A stretch of 64,000 nucleotides of DNA, taken from Nostocales cyanobacterium (GTDB lineage Bacteria > Cyanobacteriota > Cyanobacteriia > Cyanobacteriales > Nostocaceae). The notes under the pieces are model-generated. The model worked only from the letters and a program-made list of their open reading frames with translations, was not told the origin of the DNA and made no database searches. The stretch spans positions 1 to 64,000 of the forward strand of contig RDXV01000001.1 in the NCBI GenBank assembly GCA_004292695.1, in the 5' to 3' direction. Both the position numbers and the translations under genes were made by a program. Shown one piece after another: positions 56,200 through 64,000 of this stretch (position 1 is its first letter; the number at the start of each line of letters is the position of its first letter).

Positions 56200-57186
56200 T
56201 TATTTCAATCTTGCCACTTCCAAAGCCTGTTTAAAATCATCCAAAGAATTAACTGTTACTGCCAATTTCAACATTTCATCCAAAATAGATAGATTAGAAA
56301 TCTGAGCTAAAGATGCAGTAATATCTAAAGAAACCTCACCCAGTCGAGCTTGCAAAACAGTTTTGATGTAATTACGAGCATTTTGTAACGCACCAATTTC
56401 TTTACCAATCTCCTTACCAATCTCTTTACCGCGTTCTATTGCCATTTCTTCTGTAGGACTGATAAAAGGCATTTTTCTTTCCTCCTCAAAACTGTTAATT
56501 TTATTCACTAACTTTCGCTGCAATTGCTCAGGCAAAGTCATCATTTTGTCAATGATTTTAAAGAGTTTAACAATTTGTTCTTTTGTTAAGCCTCTATCAT
56601 ACAGTCCACGAATTAATGTCCATTTCCATTGCTCCCGTTCTGTTAAATTCCCAGTGGTTGCTTTAGTTTTCAAATGTGCCATTACTATGATAGCAAATGG
56701 ATTATCGCTAGATTCTAATTCCTGCCAGCGAGATTCATAGTCCAGCAGTTTAGCAATGGGAAATTTAAGACTAACTTCACACCCACCAAGGGAATAACCA
56801 TAAGCATTAGGTCGCCAATTATTCCTTTCATCACCTAGAACAGCGAGACTAACAACAGGTTTGTGATACAGATCAAAGGAACGGTAATTATAAATATACA
56901 TCCGTTCACCAAAATCTACTTCATATTGACTTTGAATTTCTACATGAATTAATATCCAAACTTCTCGTTTATCCAGTAACCAAACTTGATAAAGTTGATC
57001 AGCAATGCGTTTTTCTGTATCTGATGAAGCTGTAATTTCCTGTAATTCTTTATCTAGGGAACGGGGAGTTTTTGTCCAATCAATTAATTGATGAACTTCA
57101 GGGAAAAAGAAGGTTAAGAAGCTTTCAAAATACTCTGTTAAAGCTTCTTTCCAGGATTCATCATAATTAGCAGTTACTTCTTTCAT
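56200..57186 (-). CDS. Rpn-family PD-(D/E)XK nuclease/transposase-like protein with DUF4351-like tail
   Basis: 328 residues. The N-terminal domain (DESWKEALTEYFESFLTFFFPEVHQLIDW, DQLYQVWLLDKREVWILIHVEIQSQYEVDFGERMYIYNYR) matches the Rpn/PDDEXK family widespread in cyanobacteria; the core is D...E-x-Q (HVEIQS). A Lys/Glu/Ile tandem (GKEIGKEIGKEIG) forms a linker, and the C-terminal helical domain (ARNYIKTVLQARLGEVSLDITASLAQISNLSILDEMLKLAV) is DUF4351-like. Rpn proteins in E. coli promote recombination and phage defence. It lies convergent with the ATPase-nuclease pair. Confidence 0.82.
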   Translation of the reverse strand: MKEVTANYDESWKEALTEYFESFLTFFFPEVHQLIDWTKTPRSLDKELQEITASSDTEKRIADQLYQVWLLDKREVWILIHVEIQSQYEVDFGERMYIYNYRSFDLYHKPVVSLAVLGDERNNWRPNAYGYSLGGCEVSLKFPIAKLLDYESRWQELESSDNPFAIIVMAHLKTKATTGNLTEREQWKWTLIRGLYDRGLTKEQIVKLFKIIDKMMTLPEQLQRKLVNKINSFEEERKMPFISPTEEMAIERGKEIGKEIGKEIGALQNARNYIKTVLQARLGEVSLDITASLAQISNLSILDEMLKLAVTVNSLDDFKQALEVARLK

Positions 57187-57317
57187 TATTATGGTTTATG
57201 ATATAGCAGAAGGCAAGAGGTAAAGTACACTTATATCAGGTACTTAATCAAAAACCGAAACATTGCCAACACTGCGTCAGTCCTAGTGATGAGCAATAAG
57301 CGCAACATCCTGTAAGT

Positions 57318-57863
57318 GTGAGGTTTATGTTAAATTTAGTCAAGCGCAAACCATCCCACAAAAAACTCAAACGTCAATTACTGATAGTGATGCTGATCAT
57401 TTTCGGTTGGAGTGTCGCCATTGGCTTTATACTAGGTTTGGCTACCAACACTAGCGCCGCAAACCCCCCGGAAATTGGTACTGTAGACGTAGTACCCGCA
57501 AATTATCAACTAGGCCAGGAAATATTTGTAGAAAACTGTTCTACCTGTCATCTAGCTTTACCACCACAGGTATTTCCTACCCAAACTTGGAAAAATATTC
57601 TGGAAGACTCCCAACATTATGGCGCACAAATTACGCCCTTAAAAGGAACAGAACGGAATTTAGTCTGGAAATACGTTTCTATATTTTCCCGTGTTACACT
57701 GGAAAACGAAAATATACCCTATCGTTTAAACAGATCCCGTTATTTTAAAGCCTTACATCCTGATGTAGAATTACCTGATAATGTGACTATGGGTAGTTGT
57801 ATCAGTTGTCATCCTGGTGCAGAAAATTATAACTTCCGTCAATTGACAGCAGAGAGTAATTAG
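57318..57863 (+). CDS. Membrane-anchored di-haem cytochrome c (DHC-like)
   Basis: 181 residues from GTG 57318; ATG 57327 is a possible alternative start. A basic N-terminus and one membrane or signal helix (LLIVMLIIFGWSVAIGFILGLA, ~21-42) precede a periplasmic/lumenal domain with two haem c motifs: C74STCH78 and C161ISCH165. Sequence features fit the DHC dihaem family, which acts in electron transfer. The partner is not evident. It is upstream of secA with ~314 bases between, transcribed separately. Confidence 0.88.
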   Translation: MRFMLNLVKRKPSHKKLKRQLLIVMLIIFGWSVAIGFILGLATNTSAANPPEIGTVDVVPANYQLGQEIFVENCSTCHLALPPQVFPTQTWKNILEDSQHYGAQITPLKGTERNLVWKYVSIFSRVTLENENIPYRLNRSRYFKALHPDVELPDNVTMGSCISCHPGAENYNFRQLTAESN

Positions 57864-58177
57864 AAATTAAAAATTACTGGAAATTACTGGAAATTACTGG
57901 AAATTACCGTAAATTTCAAACTTCAGCGTTTCACTTCCTGCTTTCCAGATGGCGATCGCCAGTTATGATACCATGAAGAAACTTTAATTATAGAATATAA
58001 GTTAAAACCAATCCCATAATCAGGTGATTGGTTAATTTTCATTTCGGATTTGAGTTAATTGTGACATTATACCCATTGACTAGCAAAAAGTCTGAAGTGG
58101 GTGAAAAGTCTATAATTATATAGCTTTTAGCTAAAAATTTAATTTCCGTACCTCTTGTTCTACTTCTATAAACTGCC
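57864..58177. other. Intergenic region with decamer repeats upstream of secA
   Basis: 314 bases. Four AAATTACTGG decamer copies (57872-57907), an HIP1-type GGCGATCGCC (57952-57961) and AT-rich DNA with the secA promoter. No gene is seen. Confidence 0.6.
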
Positions 58178-60967
58178 ATGCTAAAATTCTTGTTGGGCGA
58201 TCCCAACGCTCGTAAACTAAAAAAGTACCAGCCTTACATTACAGAAATTAATCTCCTAGAGGAAGAAATTCAAGCACTTTCCGATGATGAGTTAAAAGGT
58301 AAAACTACTGAGTTTAAACAACGTCTAGCTAAGGGTGAAACCCTTGATGATATTCTCCCAGAGGCTTTTGCAGTTGTTCGTGAATCTGCAAAACGAGTGT
58401 TAGGATTGCGACACTTTGATGTACAGTTATTGGGAGGAACAATTCTCCACACTGGACAAATTGCCGAAATGAAAACCGGTGAGGGTAAAACCTTGGTAGC
58501 TACCTTACCCAGTTATCTCAATGCTTTAACAGGTAAAGGTGTTCATGTAATTACCGTAAATGATTACCTAGCCCGTCGTGACGCAGAATGGATGGGACAG
58601 GTACACCGTTTCTTAGGTTTAAGTGTGGGACTAATTCAAGCTAACATGAGTCCTACAGAACGGAAGAAAAACTATGACTGTGATATTACCTATGTAACTA
58701 ACAGTGAAATTGGTTTTGACTACCTGCGGGATAACATGGCCACTTCTATGGCCGAAGTTGTACAACGTCCCTTTAATTATTGTGTAATTGATGAAGTAGA
58801 TTCAATTCTCATTGATGAAGCGCGGACACCGCTGATTATTTCTGGTCAGGTAGAAAGACCCACAGAAAAGTACCTACAAGCGGCGGAAATTGCCTTTACC
58901 CTCAAAAATGAAGAACATTACGAAGTAGACGAAAAAGCGCGAAACGTACTGTTAACTGATGAAGGTTTTGCAGAGGCAGAGAACCTGTTAAATGTGACAG
59001 ATTTGTTTGATCCAGAAAACCCCTGGGCGCACTTTGTCTTCAATGCTATTAAAGCCAAAGAGTTATTCATCAAAGATGTTAACTACATGGTGAGAAATGA
59101 TGAAGTTGTCATTGTGGATGAATTTACAGGTCGGGTGTTACCTGGACGACGTTGGAGTGATGGTTTACACCAAGCCATTGAAGCTAAGGAACGGGTAGAA
59201 ATTCAACCAGAAACCCAAACTTTGGCAACTATCACCTATCAAAACCTGTTTTTGCTATATCCCAAATTGGGGGGAATGACAGGAACAGCAAAAACCGAAG
59301 AGGTGGAATTTGAAAAGATTTATAAATTAGAAGTAAGCATAATTCCCACCAACCGGGAAAGAAGAAGACAAGACTTATCAGATATGGTGTTTAAAACCGA
59401 AGCTGGTAAGTGGCGGGCGATCGCCAGAGAATGTGCAGAAATGCACGAAAGCGGTAGACCGGTATTAGTAGGGACAACCAGCGTTGAAAAATCAGAACTT
59501 CTCAGCCGACTGCTGAAAGAAATGAACATTCCCCATGAGTTACTCAACGCTAGACCGGAAAACGTAGAACGGGAAGCGGAAATTGTCGCCCAAGCGGGAC
59601 GGAGAGGGGCTGTAACCATCGCTACTAACATGGCAGGAAGGGGTACAGACATCATCTTAGGTGGTAACTCTGAATACATGGCGCGGTTGAAACTGCGGGA
59701 ATATTTTATGCCTCGCATCGTCAGTCCCGAAGATGAAGATAGCTTTGGTGTGCAAAGAGTAGCGGGACTTCCCAGCGGACACGGTGGCGGCCAGGGTTTT
59801 GTTCCTGGTAAAAAGGTGAAAAGCTGGCGTGCTTCCCCGGAAATTTTCCCCACTGAGTTATCCAAGGAAACAGAACAACTGCTAAAAGCTGCGGTAGAAG
59901 TAGCAGTTAAGGAATATGGGGAACGTAGTTTACCGGAATTGGAAGCTGAGGAAAAGATAGCTGTTGCAGCGGAAAAAGCACCTACGGATGATCCTGTAAT
60001 TCAGAAATTACGGGAGGCATACCAACGCATTAAACATGAGTATGAAGAGTTAACTGGTGCTGAACATGATGATGTGATCCAACGTGGTGGGTTACACGTC
60101 ATTGGCACAGAACGTCATGAATCACGACGGATTGATAACCAGTTACGCGGACGTGCTGGTAGACAAGGGGACCCTGGAACGACAAGATTTTTCCTCAGTT
60201 TAGAGGATAACTTGTTAAGGATCTTTGGGGGCGATCGCGTTGCAGGTTTAATGAATGCGTTCCAAGTAGAGGAAGATATGCCTATTGAGTCGGGTATGTT
60301 AACTCGCAGTTTGGAAGGCGCACAGAAAAAGGTTGAAACTTATTACTACGACATCCGTAAACAGGTGTTTGAGTATGACGAAGTAATGAATAACCAACGT
60401 CGTGCTATTTATGCGGAACGTCGCCGGGTGTTGGAAGGTCAAGACCTCAAGGAACAGGTGATTAAATACGCTGAGAAGACGATGGATGACATCGTTGACT
60501 ATTACATCAACCCTGAATTACCTTCGGAAGAATGGGAGTTAGAGAAGTTGGTGGATAAGGTGAAGGAGTTTGTATATCTGTTGTCTGATATGCAGTCTAG
60601 TCAGTTGGAGGATATGGGAGTACCGGAAATTAAGGCTTTCCTCCATGAACAGGCGCGGATAGCTTATGATATTAAGGAAGCGCAAATTGATCAGATTCAA
60701 CCGGGTTTGATGCGTCAAGCGGAACGGTTTTTTATTCTCCAACGCATAGATACTTTATGGAGAGAACATTTGCAACAAATGGACGCTTTACGTGAGTCTG
60801 TTGGTTTGCGTGGTTATGGGCAAAAAGATCCTCTGATTGAGTATAAGAGTGAGGGTTATGAGTTGTTCTTGGATATGATGGTGAATATCCGCCGTGATGT
60901 GGTTTATTCGCTGTTTATGTTCCAGCCTCAACCTCAGCCTACGGCGCAGACTTCGGAGATGGTTTAG
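58178..60967 (+). CDS. secA: Preprotein translocase ATPase SecA
   Basis: 929 residues, the usual cyanobacterial length. Walker A is KTGEGKT (99-105) and Walker [16 protein letters not shown] (D205-E-V-D). PPXD and nucleotide-binding domain 2 follow ([15 protein letters not shown]). A ~100-residue insertion after [16 protein letters not shown] ([11 protein letters not shown]...[11 protein letters not shown]) is typical of cyanobacteria and plastids. The end [12 protein letters not shown] lacks the C-terminal zinc motif of E. coli SecA. It drives export and thylakoid translocation through SecY, encoded at 12660. A hairpin terminator follows. Confidence 0.97.
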   Translation: MLKFLLGDPNARKLKKYQPYITEINLLEEEIQALSDDELKGKTTEFKQRLAKGETLDDILPEAFAVVRESAKRVLGLRHFDVQLLGGTILHTGQIAEMKTGEGKTLVATLPSYLNALTGKGVHVITVNDYLARRDAEWMGQVHRFLGLSVGLIQANMSPTERKKNYDCDITYVTNSEIGFDYLRDNMATSMAEVVQRPFNYCVIDEVDSILIDEARTPLIISGQVERPTEKYLQAAEIAFTLKNEEHYEVDEKARNVLLTDEGFAEAENLLNVTDLFDPENPWAHFVFNAIKAKELFIKDVNYMVRNDEVVIVDEFTGRVLPGRRWSDGLHQAIEAKERVEIQPETQTLATITYQNLFLLYPKLGGMTGTAKTEEVEFEKIYKLEVSIIPTNRERRRQDLSDMVFKTEAGKWRAIARECAEMHESGRPVLVGTTSVEKSELLSRLLKEMNIPHELLNARPENVEREAEIVAQAGRRGAVTIATNMAGRGTDIILGGNSEYMARLKLREYFMPRIVSPEDEDSFGVQRVAGLPSGHGGGQGFVPGKKVKSWRASPEIFPTELSKETEQLLKAAVEVAVKEYGERSLPELEAEEKIAVAAEKAPTDDPVIQKLREAYQRIKHEYEELTGAEHDDVIQRGGLHVIGTERHESRRIDNQLRGRAGRQGDPGTTRFFLSLEDNLLRIFGGDRVAGLMNAFQVEEDMPIESGMLTRSLEGAQKKVETYYYDIRKQVFEYDEVMNNQRRAIYAERRRVLEGQDLKEQVIKYAEKTMDDIVDYYINPELPSEEWELEKLVDKVKEFVYLLSDMQSSQLEDMGVPEIKAFLHEQARIAYDIKEAQIDQIQPGLMRQAERFFILQRIDTLWREHLQQMDALRESVGLRGYGQKDPLIEYKSEGYELFLDMMVNIRRDVVYSLFMFQPQPQPTAQTSEMV

Positions 60968-60976
60968 GTTTTTTTC

Positions 60977-61026
60977 ACGCAGAGACGCGGAGGCGCAAGA
61001 GAGGCGTTTTCTGCGTCTTTTGTTTT
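60977..61026 (+). terminator. Terminator-like hairpin after secA
   Basis: ACGCAGA (60977-60983) pairs with TCTGCGT (61010-61016), followed by CTTTTGTTTT. The ACGCAGAGACGCGGAGGCGC segment is also a commonly repeated intergenic sequence, so this may be a repeat unit acting as a terminator. Confidence 0.55.
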
Positions 61027-61091
61027 AAATTTAGGTAGAGAGTTACTTTTTTTAATCTTGACATTACTATTTTCAATTCAAGGAGAGAGTT

Positions 61092-62594
61092 ATGGAGGAT
61101 CAAGTTAAAGCCAAAAAAAGCGATATACTGTATCGCAATTCTATATATCCAGATGCCGAAAGTATCTTCTCATTTCAACCCAAATCAATAGAAGATATTA
61201 AAGATGATTGTATAGTTGTACTTGATACAAATTCATTGCTTGTTCCTTATATGACAGGCAAAGAAAGCCTTGAGCAAATCAGTAAAATATATAAATTATT
61301 AGTAGATAGTAAACGGCTTGTAATTCCTGGGCAGTCAGCACGAGAATTTGCTGAACATAGAGTCACTAAACTAAAGGAATTATATCAGCAAGTTTCTAGG
61401 AAGAAAACTAACTTAGCTCTCTTGGGTAGTTATCCCTTGCTAGAGGGTTTAATAGCCTATCAAAAAGCTATTGAGTTTGAAAAAAAATTAAATGATTCAA
61501 TTCGTGAGTATAACAAGTTAATAGATGAAATACTTGATAATATTAGGCAATGGTATTGGAATGATCCAGTTAGTAAGTTATATAGCTCTCTTTTCGCTAG
61601 AGATGTAGTATTGGATATTAAGATTGAAAAAGAAGAATTACAACAAAGAATAAAAGATGATTTTGAAAATAAGATACCACCAGGATATAAAGATGCAAAT
61701 AAGCCAGATGGCGGAGTGGGTGATGTAATAATCTGGTACACTATCTTAGAACTTGGAAAAGTTCATAATAAGAGTGTTCTTTTTGTATCTTCTGATCAAA
61801 AACCTGATTGGTGGAGTCAAAGTGAAAATCGTCCCTTGTATCCTCGTTATGAGCTTGTAGAAGAATTTCGTCGTGCTTCAGATGGTCAATCTTTTCACAT
61901 AATAAAATTTTCAGAATTTCTCAATTTCTATGGTGCTAGTAAAGAGGTTGTAGAAGAAATAAGGAAGGAAGAAGTTCAATCTCATATCGGACACTCAAGG
62001 CAGAAATCCTCTAAAGCTGATAAAGCTGATTTGATATTATTGTCATCTGAAATTGAAAAAGAATTACGCAACCTGCTTGGTAGTATGGGACTTATAGATA
62101 AGTCTCGTAATACATTTTTATCAAATATTAAACTTTTAGAGCCTTACGGATTTACAGAACTAGAAATAGCTAATCAGTTCTCGAAAATACGTAATCGAGT
62201 TGTTCATGGACAGGAAGCAGATTTAGATGATATATCTTGGGCAATTAATGCTGGAATATTAATCCTAGAACAAATTCAAGCTATTCCACATGAAATTCAT
62301 ATAGTTTATCACTCAGGAATACCACTGTATTCTGACCGAGAATGTAATCAAATTCGAGATTCTGTCAATGGTGTAATTCTTGAAATAAGAATGTATCCTG
62401 GTGATGCGTTTGTCTCATTACGTATATTTCCGACAACTTGCACACATTTTTTGAAGGGAAAGATAGTTGCTTGGGAATGGAATTTAAATAATGTGTGGGG
62501 AGAATCTTGGTATCGTGATCCTGATACAAATGAAATTAAAGTTGCATGGTCATCGTCTGCTGAATTTGTTGGTCGCAATTTAAATGATTTATAA
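61092..62594 (+). CDS. PIN-like nuclease with C-terminal HEPN-like motif
   Basis: 500 residues. The PIN-like domain spans ~40-275: D45 and N47 in VVLDTNSLL, E85 in SAREFAEHR, D211 in GGVGDVIIWY and D235 in FVSSDQKPDWW, a full acidic set, with a helical insertion ~90-205 as in the DUF4935/PIN_8 group. From ~308 a helical region ends in SKIRNRVVHG (R367-x4-H372), the RNase motif of HEPN domains or their inactive relatives. The last ~100 residues look beta-rich (VNGVILEIRMYPGDAFVSLRIF). A PIN plus HEPN in one protein suggests an RNA-cleaving toxin or defence protein. AAGGAGAGAG precedes the ATG. Confidence 0.75.
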   Translation: MEDQVKAKKSDILYRNSIYPDAESIFSFQPKSIEDIKDDCIVVLDTNSLLVPYMTGKESLEQISKIYKLLVDSKRLVIPGQSAREFAEHRVTKLKELYQQVSRKKTNLALLGSYPLLEGLIAYQKAIEFEKKLNDSIREYNKLIDEILDNIRQWYWNDPVSKLYSSLFARDVVLDIKIEKEELQQRIKDDFENKIPPGYKDANKPDGGVGDVIIWYTILELGKVHNKSVLFVSSDQKPDWWSQSENRPLYPRYELVEEFRRASDGQSFHIIKFSEFLNFYGASKEVVEEIRKEEVQSHIGHSRQKSSKADKADLILLSSEIEKELRNLLGSMGLIDKSRNTFLSNIKLLEPYGFTELEIANQFSKIRNRVVHGQEADLDDISWAINAGILILEQIQAIPHEIHIVYHSGIPLYSDRECNQIRDSVNGVILEIRMYPGDAFVSLRIFPTTCTHFLKGKIVAWEWNLNNVWGESWYRDPDTNEIKVAWSSSAEFVGRNLNDL

Positions 62595-62667
62595 TTCAAA
62601 TAATAACCACCCTTGACTGATTTTGATTTCCCAAAACCAAGTATTTCATAACACTAGGAAGAAACTT

Positions 62668-62871
62668 ATGACTGTATCTATTTCTGATCAAATTATTGAA
62701 CAATTAAAAATCATGCCTCAAGACTTGCAATATCAAGTCCTGGAATTTGCCCGCAATTTGACAAAATCAAACATCAAAGGTGTTCCCGGTAAAGAATTAC
62801 TACATTTTGCAGGTTCAATACCCAAAGAAGATTTACAGCTAATGAGTGAAGCAATAAAACAAGATTGTTAA
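62668..62871 (+). CDS. DUF2281-like antitoxin, apparently truncated
   Basis: 67 residues from ATG 62668, with AGGAAG upstream; the frame is open to 62623 but lacks a start. MTVSISDQIIEQLKIMPQDLQYQVLEFARNL is the DUF2281-type N-terminal DNA-binding/dimerisation helix. GKELLHFAGSIPKEDLQLMSEAIKQDC matches the usual tail, but the customary extra residues after the Cys (a toxin-binding end as I remember it) are missing. It precedes a UPF0175-DUF3368 pair by ~30 bases. It may be an orphan or a degenerate antitoxin. Confidence 0.65.
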   Translation: MTVSISDQIIEQLKIMPQDLQYQVLEFARNLTKSNIKGVPGKELLHFAGSIPKEDLQLMSEAIKQDC

Positions 62872-62902
62872 TATATTGACATCAAGTATTTTTTTACAGC
62901 GT

Positions 62903-63142
62903 ATGACTTCCATTAACTTACAATTATCATCTGATTTAATTAACGAAGGTGAGCAAGCAATTCGTAAAGAATTAGCTTTACAATTGTATGAGCAAAATAT
63001 CTTTACCTTTGGTCAAGCGCGACGTTTAGCTAATTTATCTGTTTGGGAATTTCAGATGCTTTTAGGAAACAGGAAAATTCAACGACATTATACTCAAGTT
63101 GATTTATTGGAAGATGTCAAGACTATTCAAGAAGGTTTTTAA
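62903..63142 (+). CDS. UPF0175-family antitoxin
   Basis: 79 residues from ATG 62903; the open frame begins at 62876 with a TTG. TSINLQLSSDLINEGEQAIRKELALQLYEQNIFTFGQARRLANLSVWEFQMLLGNRKI is the UPF0175 pattern, a helix-turn-helix-like fold. Proteins of this family are antitoxins paired with PIN-like DUF3368 toxins, and such a gene starts five bases downstream, so the operon is coherent. Confidence 0.85.
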   Translation: MTSINLQLSSDLINEGEQAIRKELALQLYEQNIFTFGQARRLANLSVWEFQMLLGNRKIQRHYTQVDLLEDVKTIQEGF

Positions 63143-63147
63143 TAATT

Positions 63148-63636
63148 GTGACTGTTATTTGCAATGCTACACCTTTAATTAATTTTGCTGCTATTAATCG
63201 TCTGGATATTTTAAAAGATGTATTTGGAGAAGTTCTAATTCCCCAAGCAGTTTATGATGAAACAACAGTTTCAGGTTATCTGTGGTCACAATTTATTTTA
63301 CAAGCTGTTGCTTCTGGATGGCTACAAGTTCGTAATGTGTCAAATATATACCCTATTATTTCCCCAGAACTAGATGATGGAGAACGAGAAGCTATTGCGT
63401 TATCTCTTGAAACTGGTATACATAAAATTTTGTTAGATGAACAGGAAGCTCGCAAAGTAGCTCAAAGTGTAGGATTGCGATTAATTGGGACTCTTGGGAT
63501 TCTTTTATTAGCTAAAGAAAGACAGATTATTCATGAAATAAAACCCCTACTTGATGCGATGATTGATGTGGCTCAATATTGGGTAAATACAAAGTTGTAT
63601 GAACAAGTTTTAAAGCAAGCAGGAGAGTTAATCTAA
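63148..63636 (+). CDS. DUF3368 PIN-like toxin
   Basis: 162 residues from GTG 63148. The PIN fold is seen in MTVICNATPLINFAAINRLDIL (N5 and T7 in place of the usual D-x-S/N), ELDDGEREAIALSLETG (acidic D and E) and KILLDEQEARKVAQSVGLRLIGTLGILLLAK. DUF3368 proteins are VapC-like RNase toxins. The first catalytic Asp is replaced by Asn, which is common in DUF3368. The pair with the UPF0175 gene is a likely functional toxin-antitoxin module. Confidence 0.85.
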   Translation: MTVICNATPLINFAAINRLDILKDVFGEVLIPQAVYDETTVSGYLWSQFILQAVASGWLQVRNVSNIYPIISPELDDGEREAIALSLETGIHKILLDEQEARKVAQSVGLRLIGTLGILLLAKERQIIHEIKPLLDAMIDVAQYWVNTKLYEQVLKQAGELI

Positions 63637-63702
63637 TTATTGAGCTATACTTAAATTAAGTATAATAAATTGAGTTAAAATAAGAAGAAAAAATAAATAA
63701 TC

Positions 63703-64000
63703 ATGACAGAAAATATTGAAATAACAAGTAGTAGCGGTAACGTATTTGCTGATTTAGGTTTACCCAACCCAGAAGAAATGTTAGTCAAAGCAGAACTAGC
63801 ACGAAAAATCAGTAATGCTATCACTGCACGTCATATCACCCAAGCAGAAGCGGCTGAATTATTAGGAATTGATCAGCCAAAAGTTTCTGCTTTAATGAGA
63901 GGAAGACTTACAGGTTTTTCTCTAGAAAGAATGTTTAGATTTCTGAATACTTTGGGAATTGATGTAGAAATTACAGTCAAACCTAAATCGAGAGATAATG
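63703..64000 (+). CDS. XRE-type helix-turn-helix protein (HigA-like antitoxin), partial
   Basis: Starts ATG 63703 and runs off the window. The visible 99 residues (MTENIEITSSSGNVFADLGLPNPEEM...) contain the HTH ITQAEAAELLGIDQPKVSALMRG at ~48-70 and LERMFRFLNTLGIDVEITVKP. This matches HigA-type antitoxins. No HigB toxin gene lies upstream; a partner may lie beyond base 64000. It is ~66 bases after the DUF3368 gene. Confidence 0.82.
   Translation, partial: MTENIEITSSSGNVFADLGLPNPEEMLVKAELARKISNAITARHITQAEAAELLGIDQPKVSALMRGRLTGFSLERMFRFLNTLGIDVEITVKPKSRDN

Overview
The window is chromosomal DNA of a cyanobacterium, most likely a filamentous Nostocales member (Anabaena/Nostoc/Dolichospermum-like). 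The evidence is an NDH-1 NdhN subunit gene, a cyanobacterial-type SecA and HpnH, DUF3172, DUF3326 and AMIN-domain proteins, repeated HIP1 octamers (GCGATCGC, for example near 5108, 24667, 26957, 34608 and 57954), and abundant short tandemly repeated repeats (heptamers such as CAGTTAT, TTCCCTG, TTCCCTA, CAGTTGA) in intergenic DNA. The genus cannot be fixed from the sequence alone. I recognised no rRNA, tRNA or CRISPR array.

Layout. 1-97 looks like the right end of an IS200/IS605 (TnpB-type) element, followed by a large MFS/HEAT-repeat protein, a gene remnant and small genes (to 4.8 kb). 4.9-23.4 kb is one long minus-strand block. Read in transcription order it is the S10-spc-alpha ribosomal superoperon: rplC, rplD, rplW, rplB, rpsS, rplV, rpsC, rplP, rpmC, rpsQ, rplN, rplX, rplE, rpsH, rplF, rplR, rpsE, rplO, secY, adk, infA, rpmJ, rpsM, rpsK, rpoA, rplQ, truA, rplM, rpsI, rpmE, prfA. 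rpsJ, rpsN, rpmD (L30) and rpsD are absent from it. The block builds the ribosome, the RNA polymerase alpha subunit, the SecY channel and the translation factors IF-1 and RF1. Upstream and divergent lie ndhN and a DUF3172 gene.

25-36 kb carries an AMIN-domain/exported protein pair, a CPA2 cation:proton antiporter, an unlisted 47-residue membrane protein, an RND permease, a duplicated ~335-bp non-coding block, and the hopanoid genes hpnA-hpnH. 36-53 kb is mixed housekeeping: a REC-GAF-GGDEF diguanylate cyclase, queC, a Gfo/Idh/MocA oxidoreductase, a chromosomal ParM-like actin plus ribbon-helix-helix partner, a CPBP protease, DUF3326, a 2Fe-2S ferredoxin, a Tat-exported phosphoesterase, pheS, surE, an MBL hydrolase, ribF and moxR.

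53.9-57.2 kb and 61-64 kb are accessory, AT-rich regions. The first holds a 4-bp-overlapping ABC-type ATPase / PD-(D/E)XK nuclease pair (a defence candidate) and an Rpn/DUF4351 nuclease. The second, just after secA, holds a PIN-like protein with a C-terminal HEPN-like motif and a toxin-antitoxin cluster (truncated DUF2281-like antitoxin, UPF0175-DUF3368 pair, HTH antitoxin running off the end). The best candidates for undescribed biology are the ATPase-nuclease pair, the PIN-HEPN-like protein, the ParM/RHH pair with its upstream palindrome, and the duplicated non-coding block upstream of hpnA.
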